A DNA stretch of 39,774 bases from HGM20899 sp964615195 (GCA_964615195.1 CAZTNG010000011.1:1-39774), one strand, 5' to 3'; positions 1 to 10,435 are shown, numbered from the stretch's first letter. The notes: generated from the letters alone by a model not told the origin. Translations and numbers: made by a program.

Positions 1-15
1 CCATTTTTTATAAAA

Positions 16-2049
16 TTACTTTATTCCACTATGACGTAAAATAGCATCTATCTTTGGCCTTCTTCCTCGGAAATCAATAAACATTTTCATAAAATCCTTA
101 GAACCTCCATTTTGCAATATACAATTTAGATAGTCAGAACCGACCTTAGGATTTAATATACCTTCCTCTTCAAATCTACTAAAGACATCTGCTGATAATA
201 CTTCTGCCCACTTATAGCTATAATAACCAGCAGAATAACCTCCAGCAAAAATATGAGTAAAACTATTTTGAAATCTATTAAATTCAACAATAGGTAAAAC
301 TGACACCTGTTCCCTAGTTTTATTCATTACTTCAGCTACTGACTTATATGAACCATAATCCATATATACATGAAAATCAAATAAAGCAAACTCTAATTGT
401 CTAAGCATCGCAAGTGCAGAATTATAATTCTTAGATGATAGTAATTTTTCCAAAAGTTCTTTCGGTAATGGTTCATCAGTATCAACGTGAGATGAAATAA
501 AAGCTAAAACCTCAGGCTGCCATGTAAAATTCTCCATAAATTGACTAGGCAATTCCACTGCATCCCACGGAACATTATTAATACCAGCTACTTCACTAAC
601 ATCTACCGTCGTAAGCATATGATGTAAACCATGACCAAACTCATGGAATAATGTTTCAACATCGTCGTGAGTAAGTAAAGAAGGCTTATCACCTAAAGGC
701 GGGGTGAAATTACAGACAATATATGCAATCGGTTTTTGCAATGTACCATCAGATCTATAACGTCTACCCATACATGAGTCCATCCAAGCGCCACCATTTT
801 TTTTATCTCTAGCATAAAGATCCATGTAAAAACTACCACGAAGCACACCATCATTATCTATAATATCGTAGAACGATACATCTGAATGCCAAACATCCAC
901 ACCAAAATGAGGCCTAACTTCTATGCCAAATATGAGCTTAACTAATTTAAACAGACCATTAATAACTTTAGGCAAAGGAAAATAAGGTTTAATTAGTTCA
1001 TCATTAATTTCATATTTTTCCTTTAAAAGCTGCTCACTATAGTATGTCAAATCCCAAGCATTAACTTGGTTACATCCTTTACTTTTTGCATACTTATAAA
1101 TTTCTTCAACTTCAGCTTTTGCTTGAGATTTAGATCTATCCACTAAATCATTTAAAAAAGAAACAACTTGGTCTGTTGATTCAGCCATTTTTTTAACTAA
1201 AGATAACTCTGCTGCATTTTTATATCCAAGGATATGTGCGGCTTTTAAAGATAAAGCTAATTCTTCATCTATGATTTTTGCATTATCAAATTTATTCGCA
1301 TCAGGACCTATTTCGGAAGCTCTAGTAACGTACGCATAGTACATTTCGTATCGTAATTTACTATTATTGGCATATTTTAAAACAGGCAAATATGACGGCA
1401 ACTTTAATGTAAACACATAACCTTCTAGTCCCCTACTTTCTGCTTCTTGCTTAGCTAAAGCTAAAGCAGTTTCAGGTAAACCATCTAATTCATTAACATC
1501 TATTACCTGTTTAACAAATGCATTTGTTGCGTCTAAAACATTATTACTAAATAACGAACTTAATTCAGATTCTCTACAAGAAATTTCAGCAAACTCCTTT
1601 TTCTTATCATCTGATAGTCCTATTCCACTTAACTTAAATCCTTTTAATTCCTCCTCAACACTTTTCTGTTGAGCCAAACTTAGTAGAGAAAACCCATCAC
1701 TTTCTGATAAATTTTTATAAGCATTGTACAATCCCTCATGTTGCCCAATCCATGTATAAAAGTCAGAGATTTTTGGTAAAAGTAAATCATGTTCTTTTCG
1801 TAAATCATCATTACTCATTACGCTGTTTAAATGACTAACTATACCCCATGATATTGATAACCTATCCAATACTTCTTCTAATGGAGCGACTAAACTATCC
1901 CAAGTTTGATCTTCTAAATTTTCAGAAACCACTCGATCTATAGTCTCTTTACATTTTTCCATAAGCTCTGTAATTGCAGGATTAATATGTTCAGGTTTTA
2001 CCATGCTAAATGCAGGTAAAACATCAATTTTTAATAAAGGATTGGACAT
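16..2049 (-). CDS. prlC: Oligopeptidase A (M3 family zinc metallopeptidase)
   Basis: This cytoplasmic zinc endopeptidase degrades short peptides, including cleaved signal peptides. The protein has 677 residues, close to the 680 of E. coli OpdA/PrlC. The M3 zinc motif HEFGH is at residues 469-473, and the third ligand is Glu499 in VELPSQ, the spacing expected for thimet-type peptidases. The C-terminal part carries the family's conserved GGYSAGYYSYKWAEVLSADVF stretch (a little over 20 residues, about 620-640, key residues GYxxGYYSYxW). The start codon at 2049 is preceded by a short AGAG ribosome binding site. It stands alone on the minus strand, divergent from the membrane protein gene at 2438. 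Nothing in it looks damaged. Identification is by motifs, length and recalled similarity to OpdA. Confidence 0.95.
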   Translation of the reverse strand: MSNPLLKIDVLPAFSMVKPEHINPAITELMEKCKETIDRVVSENLEDQTWDSLVAPLEEVLDRLSISWGIVSHLNSVMSNDDLRKEHDLLLPKISDFYTWIGQHEGLYNAYKNLSESDGFSLLSLAQQKSVEEELKGFKLSGIGLSDDKKKEFAEISCRESELSSLFSNNVLDATNAFVKQVIDVNELDGLPETALALAKQEAESRGLEGYVFTLKLPSYLPVLKYANNSKLRYEMYYAYVTRASEIGPDANKFDNAKIIDEELALSLKAAHILGYKNAAELSLVKKMAESTDQVVSFLNDLVDRSKSQAKAEVEEIYKYAKSKGCNQVNAWDLTYYSEQLLKEKYEINDELIKPYFPLPKVINGLFKLVKLIFGIEVRPHFGVDVWHSDVSFYDIIDNDGVLRGSFYMDLYARDKKNGGAWMDSCMGRRYRSDGTLQKPIAYIVCNFTPPLGDKPSLLTHDDVETLFHEFGHGLHHMLTTVDVSEVAGINNVPWDAVELPSQFMENFTWQPEVLAFISSHVDTDEPLPKELLEKLLSSKNYNSALAMLRQLEFALFDFHVYMDYGSYKSVAEVMNKTREQVSVLPIVEFNRFQNSFTHIFAGGYSAGYYSYKWAEVLSADVFSRFEEEGILNPKVGSDYLNCILQNGGSKDFMKMFIDFRGRRPKIDAILRHSGIK

Positions 2050-2437
2050 GTAAGCTCTCTTATAATTTCAGGTTAATTAGTACAGAATAATTTTAATACT
2101 TAAAACGTTATATTCAAGTATACAAGCAACTTGAGTATTCACAAAATTATCATGTTAAATATTGTTAAAACAGTTAAAAAAGATAATATATAAATACAAA
2201 AATTTACGTAAAGTTGAAAATTATGACTTAATCTATAACTAATTTACTGTATACAAACTCAGAAAGTGAAAAATTCTAAAAATTGCTCATAATTATTAAT
2301 ATTCATACATGGCATATTTTCCTATCCTTAAAAAAAACAAGTATAATTAAGGATAAGTAAATAACATCATATTGTTATAGCTTATGTTTACAAAGATTAC
2401 TTAAATTTAAGCTAATTAGCATAATAGGACATTCATA
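2050..2437. other. Divergent intergenic region between prlC and the membrane protein gene
   Basis: This 388-base AT-rich gap separates two divergent genes, so it must hold both promoters. I see no open reading frame of note and no RNA gene. The one clear structure is the inverted repeat at 2323-2355, listed separately. An AGGA ribosome binding site at 2426-2429 serves the rightward gene. I could not pick out a convincing prlC promoter. Confidence 0.6.
2323..2355 (+). promoter_or_regulatory. Inverted repeat enclosing a candidate -10 box
   Basis: TATCCTTAA (2323-2331) is repeated inverted as TTAAGGATA (2347-2355). The last bases of a TATAAT hexamer (2342-2347) abut the right arm. A TATAAT inside a 9-bp palindrome is the arrangement of a repressor operator over a promoter. 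The -35 region (around 2319-2324) is poor, so the promoter would be weak or activator-dependent. It would drive the membrane protein gene with a leader of about 85 bases. This is inference from sequence pattern only. Confidence 0.35.
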
Positions 2438-3127
2438 ATGTTTCCCTTTAAAAAAGGTCTGTACTACTTAATAAGTATTTTTGCTGTTTATACTCTATTA
2501 TTAGGTATAAAAGTCACCATTTCCCCTGCTCCATACTTCACAGATATTAAGCTATTAGGTGCCGGAGCTGTGTCTTTTGTGTTTTCTGTAGGAATTTTAC
2601 TGAATTTCTATGTTAGAAAGGTAGAAAAATTTAAAGCAATTTGGCTAGCTGGAATTATTTTTTCATCTTTAGCACTTTTGATTTGGATCTATATTTTCTT
2701 TGGTCCTATTTTTAATTATGTTTATCAAATTGCTATGATAATATCTGTATTAGCATTCACTTCAACAAATTACAGTGTCGTAAATTTAGCTGAGAAAAGT
2801 TCCTTTTTCACACCAATATTTATAAAGATTACTAAATTCGCCTGCATTATTACCGCAATTTTCATGACAGCAATAATACTAGGTTGGTATCATGAATCAG
2901 AATTTACAATTAAATGCTTTATTATTTCATTTTTAATACTTTGCTATTGTAATTTTATTATTTTAATACTTCACAAATTAGCTCTTAGAAAAAAACATAT
3001 AAATTATCTTACATTAATACCTACAGATACAAACGGCATTTATGTAGATAATTATGGAAATCAATTCCTTGTTAAACAAATAAATGAAGTGGCAAATACA
3101 GCAAAATATGGAACGATACAAAAATGA
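2438..3127 (+). CDS. Polytopic inner membrane protein of unknown function
   Basis: I do not recognise this 229-residue protein. About six hydrophobic segments can be read (roughly residues 9-28, 39-58, 67-87, 92-110, 130-150 and 158-178). A cytoplasm-like hydrophilic tail of about 50 residues follows, containing PTDTNGIYVDNYGNQFLV. No catalytic motif or cofactor site stands out. An AGGA ribosome binding site lies nine bases before the ATG. The stop codon overlaps the start of the aminopeptidase P gene by four bases (ATGA), so the two are probably translationally coupled and functionally linked, but the nature of the link is unknown. The coding case rests on length, codon-like composition, ribosome binding site and coupling. 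Confidence 0.75.
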   Translation: MFPFKKGLYYLISIFAVYTLLLGIKVTISPAPYFTDIKLLGAGAVSFVFSVGILLNFYVRKVEKFKAIWLAGIIFSSLALLIWIYIFFGPIFNYVYQIAMIISVLAFTSTNYSVVNLAEKSSFFTPIFIKITKFACIITAIFMTAIILGWYHESEFTIKCFIISFLILCYCNFIILILHKLALRKKHINYLTLIPTDTNGIYVDNYGNQFLVKQINEVANTAKYGTIQK

Positions 3128-5058
3128 TGGAACAATCCGTAATAACTTCTAGATTACAAAAAATTCGTGTTTTAATGCAACAAAATGATTTAGACGCATT
3201 AATAATAAATCGTTGTGATGAACATCTCAGTGAATATTTAGCTCCTAATGCTGAAAGACTAGCTTATATAACTGGATTTACAGGATCATTTGGAATTGCT
3301 GTTATAATTACTAATCCAAACTTAGTTACTAACATAAGTAATAATTTATTATTTGATCAAGAAACAAATCAAAATATTTCTTTAAAAAACAGCGCCGCAA
3401 TATTCGTAGACGGAAGATATACGCTTCAAGTCAGGAACCAAACAGATCCTAATTCATTCGATTGCTTTCACATAATGAAAGTTAAATTAGAAAATTGGAT
3501 AACAACCATACTTAGTAATAATTCTATTGTTGGAATTGATCCAAAATGCGTTAGCTACAAGCTATTTTCTAGTTTGAAAGATAATCTCCTTAAATCAAAT
3601 ATTAAGCTAGTTCCTACACCATTTAATTTAGTTGATCATATTTGGACAGACAAACCCAAAGAACAAATATCCCCAGCTTTAATTTTTGAAGATAAATACA
3701 ATGGTTGTCCTAGTATTGAAAAACGTAAACTAATATCTTCAATACTTAGAGATAAACAAATAGACGCAACTATCATATCTAAAAGTGAATCTGTAAATTG
3801 GTTGCTAAATGTTAGAGGGAGAGATGTACCAAACCTTCCTGTCATAAATAGTTTTGCAGTAGTTTACAGTTCAGAACATATTGAATGGTATGTTGATCTT
3901 ACAAAAATACCTTCAACTGAATTGTCTGCTTTTCAACACCATTTCGGAAATGTTGACTACTATTCTGAGGATAATCTTGAAGATTTAACCAAAAGACTCG
4001 GTAAGAACCAATGTACAATTTACGTAGATCCAAATTCAACCAACGCATGGCTAATTGATAATTTAACATTAGCTGGAGCACAAATTAAATTTGGGCCAGA
4101 TCTTTGTGATATGCCTAAAGCTTGTAAAAATCCTATAGAAATACAGGGAATGAAAAAATGTCACTTGAGAGATGCTGTTGCAATGTGTAGGTTTCTCGCA
4201 TGGTTAGATCATATTACGGAACCATTTTTTACAGAAGCTGAAAATGAAAACCATAGCGCAAACTATGAGTTGGCGAAATCATACAATGAAGCATCTATAA
4301 GTGAACAATTGTATAAGTTTCGCCAAGAACAAGAATCCTTTATTGAAACTAGCTTTGATACAATATCAGCTTTGGGGCCAAATGCATCAATAATACATTA
4401 TAACCACAAAAATCTTGGCATACCTCGACCTTTAGGGATAGATCCCATGTATCTAGTAGATAGTGGTGGTCAATACTTAGATGGTACAACTGATATTACA
4501 CGAACAATATTAGTTGGACCAGGTCTTACTAATGAAATGAAAGAAAGATTTACACTTGTGCTTAAAGGCGTAATAGCCATGCATAGAATTAGATTCCCTA
4601 AAAACACATTTGGAATTAGCCTTGATGTACTAGCTAGAGCCCCTCTTTGGCAAGCCGGCCTAAATTTTGACCATGGGACAGGTCATGGTGTAGGACACTG
4701 TTTAAATGTTCACGAGGGTCCGCAATCAATTTCACAAAGAAGTGGACAAGTTGCACTTAAAGAAGGAATGGTAACTTCAATAGAGCCTGGATTTTACAAA
4801 GATAATGAATATGGTATTCGCTGTGAAAACCTAAGTGTTATAGAACCAATCAGAAATAGTGCAAATCAAAGTGAAATGCTTGCGTTTATACCAATAACTT
4901 TTGTACCATTTGACATAAGACTCCTAAAAAAAGAATTACTTACCGAAAATGAAAAAAATTGGATAAATGATTATCACTTCAAGGTAAGAGAAATAGTTAA
5001 AGAACACCTTAGTGATTTTGAAATAGGTTGGCTATTAAAAGCTACAGCGGCAATTTAA
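3124..5058 (+). CDS. Xaa-Pro aminopeptidase, long (APP1-like) M24B family
   Basis: This metallo-aminopeptidase removes N-terminal residues that precede proline. At 644 residues it is the long three-domain form related to eukaryotic APP1, not the roughly 440-residue E. coli PepP. Two creatinase-like N-terminal domains (about 1-170 and 190-335) precede the pita-bread catalytic domain and a short C-terminal extension. All five metal ligands are visible: Asp446 and Asp457 in DSGGQYLDGTTDITRT, His521 in HGTGHGVG, Glu554 in SIEPGFY and Glu568 in GIRCENL. The accessory histidines His517 and His525 are present too. The gene starts inside the stop codon of the upstream membrane protein (ATGA overlap); a second ATG follows three bases later. 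It should be an active cytoplasmic enzyme. Confidence 0.92.
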   Translation: MMEQSVITSRLQKIRVLMQQNDLDALIINRCDEHLSEYLAPNAERLAYITGFTGSFGIAVIITNPNLVTNISNNLLFDQETNQNISLKNSAAIFVDGRYTLQVRNQTDPNSFDCFHIMKVKLENWITTILSNNSIVGIDPKCVSYKLFSSLKDNLLKSNIKLVPTPFNLVDHIWTDKPKEQISPALIFEDKYNGCPSIEKRKLISSILRDKQIDATIISKSESVNWLLNVRGRDVPNLPVINSFAVVYSSEHIEWYVDLTKIPSTELSAFQHHFGNVDYYSEDNLEDLTKRLGKNQCTIYVDPNSTNAWLIDNLTLAGAQIKFGPDLCDMPKACKNPIEIQGMKKCHLRDAVAMCRFLAWLDHITEPFFTEAENENHSANYELAKSYNEASISEQLYKFRQEQESFIETSFDTISALGPNASIIHYNHKNLGIPRPLGIDPMYLVDSGGQYLDGTTDITRTILVGPGLTNEMKERFTLVLKGVIAMHRIRFPKNTFGISLDVLARAPLWQAGLNFDHGTGHGVGHCLNVHEGPQSISQRSGQVALKEGMVTSIEPGFYKDNEYGIRCENLSVIEPIRNSANQSEMLAFIPITFVPFDIRLLKKELLTENEKNWINDYHFKVREIVKEHLSDFEIGWLLKATAAI

Positions 5059-5080
5059 TCAAATAAAATTTGGATTATTT

Positions 5081-6463
5081 ATGAATATTAGAAGTATTAT
5101 ACGAAAAGCATGCAATAGTAGTTTTTGCGGTTCAAAAGGTAAAATTGATAACTTGCCAATGATCGCCGTTGATCCTACTGATTATACAATACTCGAAGAT
5201 CCTAAACTTTTTCGTGAAAGAATTATTTATCTAATAAATAATGCTAAAAAGAGAATATGCATCTCAGCATTATACCTTCAGAATGACGAAGCTGGACAAG
5301 AAATACTTAATTGTTTATATGCCGTACAAAAAAGAAACCCTAGATTATACATTAGAATCTATGTTGACTTTCATAGGGCTCAACGCGGGTTATGTGGCAA
5401 AGGTCCTCAAATAGGTAATAATGCTTGGTATTTTGAGATGGCGCAAAAACAATTAGTACATCCTGTAATTTATGGTGTTCCAGTTAAAAGGAGAGAAATT
5501 TTTGGTGTACTCCATCTAAAAGGCTTTGTTTTTGATGATACAGTCTTATACAGTGGCGCAAGTATAAATAATGTTTATTTAGAAAAATTTGATAGATACA
5601 GAATCGATAGATACCATGAGATAGTTTCTCACGAATTAGCTGACTCTCTGTGTAATTACTGCACTGATGTGTTTCATCAAAATGGAGCAGTACAAGATTT
5701 AGCTCAGGGAATAATACCTACAGCCAAAGAATTAGCCATTGATATTAAAGCTCAAAGAAAAATTTTATGTTGCGAACAATACAATATTGCAAATCAAATA
5801 TTAAATTCTAATCAGATAGGCATTACACCTTTAGTCGGCTTGGGTAAGAAAAAAAACTATTTAAACGCCACAATCACCAATCTTATAGGTGCAGCTAAAG
5901 ACGAAATTGTCATGCATACACCTTATTTTAATTTACCATCTACTCTTCTAAAACAAGTAAATAAAGCTCTGAAAAGAGGAGTTAAAATAACAATTATTGT
6001 TGGTGATAAACAGGCTAATGATTTCTTCATAAGAAATGGCGAAGAATTCAATAAGGTTGGTGTTGTCCCATATATTTATGAAATAAACCTTAGAGATTTT
6101 GTTTCTAGCCATCAAAATTTTATAAATCAAGGATTATTAAAAATAGCTCTATGGAAAGATGGAGATAATACTTATCATGTAAAAGGCATGACTGTGGATA
6201 GAACATACACTCTGATTACAGGAAATAACTTTAATCCTCGTGCATGGGGATTGGATTTAGAAAATGGATTACTAATTCACGACCGTAATCACTTAATACT
6301 TGAAAAATTAATGCATGAAAAGCAATATTTACTAATGCATACCCAAATAATAACTCGACCTCAAGACTTACAATCTATAGATGATTACCCAGAAGAAGTT
6401 AAAAAGCTTATTCAAAGAGTTAAAAAATTTGGTGCTCAATGGTTACTTAGAAAGCTTCTGTAG
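5081..6463 (+). CDS. pssA: CDP-diacylglycerol-serine O-phosphatidyltransferase, PLD type
   Basis: PssA makes phosphatidylserine from CDP-diacylglycerol and serine, the committed step towards phosphatidylethanolamine. This is the phospholipase-D-superfamily version typical of gammaproteobacteria. The protein has 460 residues (E. coli 451). Both HKD motifs are intact: HLKGFVFD at 145-152 and HVKGMTVD at 366-373. The surrounding signatures YSGAS, CxPYFNLP-like TPYFNLP, GDKQANDF and LITGNNFNPRAW match E. coli PssA. There is no N-terminal membrane segment, consistent with a peripheral, membrane-associated enzyme. It begins 22 bases after the aminopeptidase gene with only a weak ribosome binding site, and recG follows seven bases downstream, so it is likely part of one transcript. 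Confidence 0.96.
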   Translation: MNIRSIIRKACNSSFCGSKGKIDNLPMIAVDPTDYTILEDPKLFRERIIYLINNAKKRICISALYLQNDEAGQEILNCLYAVQKRNPRLYIRIYVDFHRAQRGLCGKGPQIGNNAWYFEMAQKQLVHPVIYGVPVKRREIFGVLHLKGFVFDDTVLYSGASINNVYLEKFDRYRIDRYHEIVSHELADSLCNYCTDVFHQNGAVQDLAQGIIPTAKELAIDIKAQRKILCCEQYNIANQILNSNQIGITPLVGLGKKKNYLNATITNLIGAAKDEIVMHTPYFNLPSTLLKQVNKALKRGVKITIIVGDKQANDFFIRNGEEFNKVGVVPYIYEINLRDFVSSHQNFINQGLLKIALWKDGDNTYHVKGMTVDRTYTLITGNNFNPRAWGLDLENGLLIHDRNHLILEKLMHEKQYLLMHTQIITRPQDLQSIDDYPEEVKKLIQRVKKFGAQWLLRKLL

Positions 6464-6470
6464 GTTATAT

Positions 6471-8522
6471 ATGGATTTAACAATAGAACAAATAACCAAA
6501 GTTTCAGGAATCGGAGAAAAGTCTGCAATAGCACTTAATAAAATTGGTATACAGTCTATTTTTGATTTGCTATTGCATTTACCTATTTCATATCAAGATC
6601 GTACTGCTATTACCCCCATAGGTTGTTTAACGATAGATCAGTACGCTTCAATTAAAGGAATCGTTACTGAAACACGCTCATCATTTAACGGTTCAAAACA
6701 ATTATTTTATGTTTCTGTTGCAGATAATACAGGGATATTAAAGCTTTCTTTTTTTAATTTTAGAAACTTTCAAGTAAAACAAATGAATGTAGGTAATGAG
6801 CTGACTTTTTTTGGCAAGGTATCTATTTTTAATGGTCAATTGCAAATGACCAATCCTGAAATAACAACAATAGATGAAAATTTATTAACTCCTGTATATG
6901 GTTTAACAGCAGGAATTAAAATGTTTAGTATGCGTAAGTATATTTCAAATGCCATAAATCTAATGCATTCTAATGGCATCAAAGAACTTATTCCTACAGA
7001 ACTAATGCCTATAAATTTATCACTAGAACAAGCAATAACATTTCTACACAATCCTGATAAAAATGCTTGTGCCAAAGAATTAGAAGAATATAAACATCCT
7101 GCGCAAAGAAGAATTGTATTAGAAGAATTAATTTCTCATAATCTAGGATTAATACAATTCAAAACAGCTAATCACATACAAGTAAGCAAATTATTACCTA
7201 AAGTTCCAGATTTATTAAATAGATTTTTATCAAATCTTCCATTTACGCCTACAAAATCCCAAATAAAAGTTTTTAACGAAATAAGTAATGACTTAGCTAA
7301 AAGTTGTCCTATGAATAGATTAGTACAAGGAGATGTTGGGGCAGGTAAAACTCTAGTTGCAATAATGAGTTCTTTACAAGCTATAGGTAACGGAGCTCAA
7401 GTAGCAATCATGGCTCCTACAGAAATTTTAGCCGAACAACATTTTAATAATATTACTAACTTATTATCTCCGTTAGGATTTCATATTTCGATATTACTTG
7501 GTAAGCAAAACATTGCGGAAAGAAGAACGCAATTACAAAATATAGAATCTGGAAAAAGCTTAGTAATTGTTGGTACTCATGCAATTTTTCAGGATGAAGT
7601 AGTTTACAAAAACTTACAATTAATAATAATTGATGAACAACATAGATTTGGTGTAGAACAAAGATTAAAACTTAGGCAAAAAGGCACTATAGGAAATATA
7701 GTTCCTCACCAACTTACTATGACTGCTACACCTATTCCTAGAACGTTAGCACAGACAATTTATGCTGATATGGACATATCTGTAATAAACGAACTTCCTC
7801 CAGGAAGGACTCCAATTCAAACAATTATATTATCAGAATCAAATAAATATAAATTATTACCTAGAATTGATGAACACTGTAGAAATCATCGCCAAGTTTA
7901 TTGGGTATGCTGTTTAATCAATGAATCTGATACACTTGAATGTCAAGATGCTGAAAATGCCGCACTATTTTTATCCCAAAATCTACCAAAATGCAAAATA
8001 GGTGTAGTTCATGGGAAATTAAAATCAGCAGAAAAGCAACAAATCATGAATGAATTTAAAAATGGAACCATTGATATTCTTGTTGCAACTTCTGTAATAG
8101 AAGTTGGAGTTGATGTTCCTAATGCTTTTTTGATCGTTATTGAAAATGCTGAACGACATGGACTCGCACAATTACATCAATTACGAGGAAGAGTTGGAAG
8201 AGGTAAAATTGCCTCATATTGTTGCCTAATTTGTTCTAATAACATTAGCTCATTAGGAATAGAACGTTTAAAAGTTCTAAAACAAAGTAATGATGGATTT
8301 TTTATTGCACAAAAAGATCTAGAATTACGTGGACCTGGAGATATTTTAGGTACTAGACAAACAGGAGATATGAGTTTTAGGGTAGCAAATATGATTAGAG
8401 ATACGGAAATAATGGATGAAGCAAGTGCAATTGCATCAACAATAACAAATAAATATCCTGAAAGAGTATCTCAAATAATAGAAAGATGGTTTCCTAAAGG
8501 AGAACAAATTAGTGGCACTTAA
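6471..8522 (+). CDS. recG: ATP-dependent DNA helicase RecG
   Basis: RecG remodels stalled replication forks and branch-migrates Holliday junctions. With the start at ATG 6471 the protein is 683 residues (E. coli 693) and begins MDLTIEQITKVSGIGEKSA, as RecG proteins do. A longer in-frame reading back to 6381 would run inside pssA and is unlikely. An N-terminal OB-fold wedge domain (about 50-150) precedes the helicase core. Walker A is GDVGAGKT (287-294), motif II DEQH (388-391), motif III TATPIPRT, motif V EVGVDVPNA and motif VI LHQLRGRVGRG. The TRG motif region near the C-terminus (DLELRGPGDILGTRQTG) is present. It lies between pssA and the AsmA-family gene in one tightly packed run. Confidence 0.96.
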   Translation: MDLTIEQITKVSGIGEKSAIALNKIGIQSIFDLLLHLPISYQDRTAITPIGCLTIDQYASIKGIVTETRSSFNGSKQLFYVSVADNTGILKLSFFNFRNFQVKQMNVGNELTFFGKVSIFNGQLQMTNPEITTIDENLLTPVYGLTAGIKMFSMRKYISNAINLMHSNGIKELIPTELMPINLSLEQAITFLHNPDKNACAKELEEYKHPAQRRIVLEELISHNLGLIQFKTANHIQVSKLLPKVPDLLNRFLSNLPFTPTKSQIKVFNEISNDLAKSCPMNRLVQGDVGAGKTLVAIMSSLQAIGNGAQVAIMAPTEILAEQHFNNITNLLSPLGFHISILLGKQNIAERRTQLQNIESGKSLVIVGTHAIFQDEVVYKNLQLIIIDEQHRFGVEQRLKLRQKGTIGNIVPHQLTMTATPIPRTLAQTIYADMDISVINELPPGRTPIQTIILSESNKYKLLPRIDEHCRNHRQVYWVCCLINESDTLECQDAENAALFLSQNLPKCKIGVVHGKLKSAEKQQIMNEFKNGTIDILVATSVIEVGVDVPNAFLIVIENAERHGLAQLHQLRGRVGRGKIASYCCLICSNNISSLGIERLKVLKQSNDGFFIAQKDLELRGPGDILGTRQTGDMSFRVANMIRDTEIMDEASAIASTITNKYPERVSQIIERWFPKGEQISGT

Positions 8523-10404
8523 GGCTATTATTAATCTATCAAAAATATACTCTTTGTGTGTGGTTTTGCTACTCCTAACATTACTTTTATTATTTTTTTT
8601 AAGAGATCCTTTTATACACAAACCAATAGAACATTTATTATCAACATACCTAAATGAAAAAATTACTATAGGGAAAATTAAATACAGTCCTTTATATCCT
8701 AATGTTATTGCTTTCTACGATTTACAAACTGAATCTGGAATTGTCATACCTGAATTATATCTTGAAGCAGACATCTACTCAGGCCTAAAAGATAACTCAC
8801 TAAGGTTTAATGAGGTTGATATCATTCAACCTAAAATTACTAAAAATAAATTATTAAATTTTTTACAATTACTTAAAAATATTGAGATTAAACACTTGTG
8901 GATAAAAGATGCGACAATAACAGATTATGGCAATTTTTCTATAACAACTTCCAATTTTAATTTACAAAATGGATTCCTTGAATCTTTACATAATACAAAA
9001 GGAAAAATGTCGGCTAGCAATTTAAATTATAATAACAAGAATATAAAATATGCCTCAATTGAGTATTCATGCAAAGAAATATCCTGTGATCTATTTTATT
9101 CAGTAAATTTAGGAAACGGAAACATTCAAGGAAATGGTACGTTAAACCTTCAAGATAAATCATTAATTACAAAAGACCTAGAAGCAAATGATTTAAACTT
9201 TAATCTTAATTCATTACCTAATATCGATGGATTTATATTCAAAATACCTTCAATTAAAGTTACAAATTCACATATAACTAAAGATAATTTTGAATTAAAC
9301 TCATTTAGTGGAATAATCTTAGATCCATTTTCATATATAAACTCTTTTGAAGGTGATTTTTTGTCTTTACGTTTGGCAGAATTAAGTTTAGGCCCAGGCA
9401 AAATAAAAAAGACTCATTCAACAACAAATAAAGATTCCTATAATTTTCAAATAGATGCGGAATTTGCAAATGGACATATTAACACTGAATTAAACATCAA
9501 TAATAATGTAATTCATTTTGAAAAAATCAATTTTAGTGATATTTCATATGATATTGCTCAAGATAATTTTAAATCATACTTAGATGCATATGATATTGTT
9601 ATTGACGATTTAAATTGTAGTAATTGCGAATTTATTTCATACATAAGTGAATTACCATTAAGTTTAAAGAATACTAATGTCCATATATCTGAATTATTTG
9701 TACCAAATCAAAATATTAATAATCTAAGTGTAGGAAATATTATCGTAAGTAATGGGACTATATCATTTAAAGATTTTACATTTTTAGATAGTACTTTTAG
9801 TGGCAGCATTCTTAATAATACATTACATTTAGAATCTATATCTGCCAATAGTTTTAACTCCACGGGTTCTTTATCTATTTATTGGCCATTAAATATGAAC
9901 GACCAATATAAGCTTATTTATCAAAGCAAAAAAACAAATATTCAAGATTTAAATTTTGATCTATTAAACCAAATTTCTGGTGAAATAGAAGTTTTATTAG
10001 AAGTTACTGGAATTAAAAACAACACAAATTACTTTGATAAAATGAACATTAGTGCAACTATTTATAGCAAATCACTTACAATTGATAATTTCAGCTTCTT
10101 TCAATTTATGAATAAAATAACACCACCATCTATTGATTGTAACAAGCTATATACTGCATTTAATGACAGTCTTACCGCAATAGATCAATTTACAGATTTT
10201 GAATTAAAAATAAATTTAAATGCTAATAATTTGCAAATTATCAGTTCTAGTAATGCATTAAATAATAAATTTAGTACTTCCTTTATTTATAACACCCAAA
10301 ACAAAGAATTAAATGGTGAACTAGTATCTACAAACAGTATTACCAATGATAATAAAGAAATTCATATTCAAGGAAATTGCACCATTATTAACAGTACAAA
10401 ATAA
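8512..10404 (+). CDS. AsmA family protein (YicH-like), GTG start
   Basis: AsmA-family proteins are inner-membrane-anchored, beta-rich periplasmic proteins; the larger members move phospholipids to the outer membrane. This 630-residue protein has one N-terminal membrane helix (about 12-30), followed by an AsmA-like start (LNEKITIGKIKYSPLYPNVI) and a long Asn/Ile/Ser-rich region that looks entirely beta-stranded. The start is a GTG at 8512. It is chosen because a perfect AAAGGAG (8496-8502) lies nine bases upstream and no ATG occurs before the mature region. The gene overlaps the end of recG by 11 bases. In E. coli the AsmA-family gene yicH also lies a few genes from recG, so a YicH-like identity is plausible but not proven. 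Confidence 0.75.
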   Translation: MALKAIINLSKIYSLCVVLLLLTLLLLFFLRDPFIHKPIEHLLSTYLNEKITIGKIKYSPLYPNVIAFYDLQTESGIVIPELYLEADIYSGLKDNSLRFNEVDIIQPKITKNKLLNFLQLLKNIEIKHLWIKDATITDYGNFSITTSNFNLQNGFLESLHNTKGKMSASNLNYNNKNIKYASIEYSCKEISCDLFYSVNLGNGNIQGNGTLNLQDKSLITKDLEANDLNFNLNSLPNIDGFIFKIPSIKVTNSHITKDNFELNSFSGIILDPFSYINSFEGDFLSLRLAELSLGPGKIKKTHSTTNKDSYNFQIDAEFANGHINTELNINNNVIHFEKINFSDISYDIAQDNFKSYLDAYDIVIDDLNCSNCEFISYISELPLSLKNTNVHISELFVPNQNINNLSVGNIIVSNGTISFKDFTFLDSTFSGSILNNTLHLESISANSFNSTGSLSIYWPLNMNDQYKLIYQSKKTNIQDLNFDLLNQISGEIEVLLEVTGIKNNTNYFDKMNISATIYSKSLTIDNFSFFQFMNKITPPSIDCNKLYTAFNDSLTAIDQFTDFELKINLNANNLQIISSSNALNNKFSTSFIYNTQNKELNGELVSTNSITNDNKEIHIQGNCTIINSTK

Positions 10405-10435
10405 TTAACTTTATCTTATTTCTCTACGAATGATT

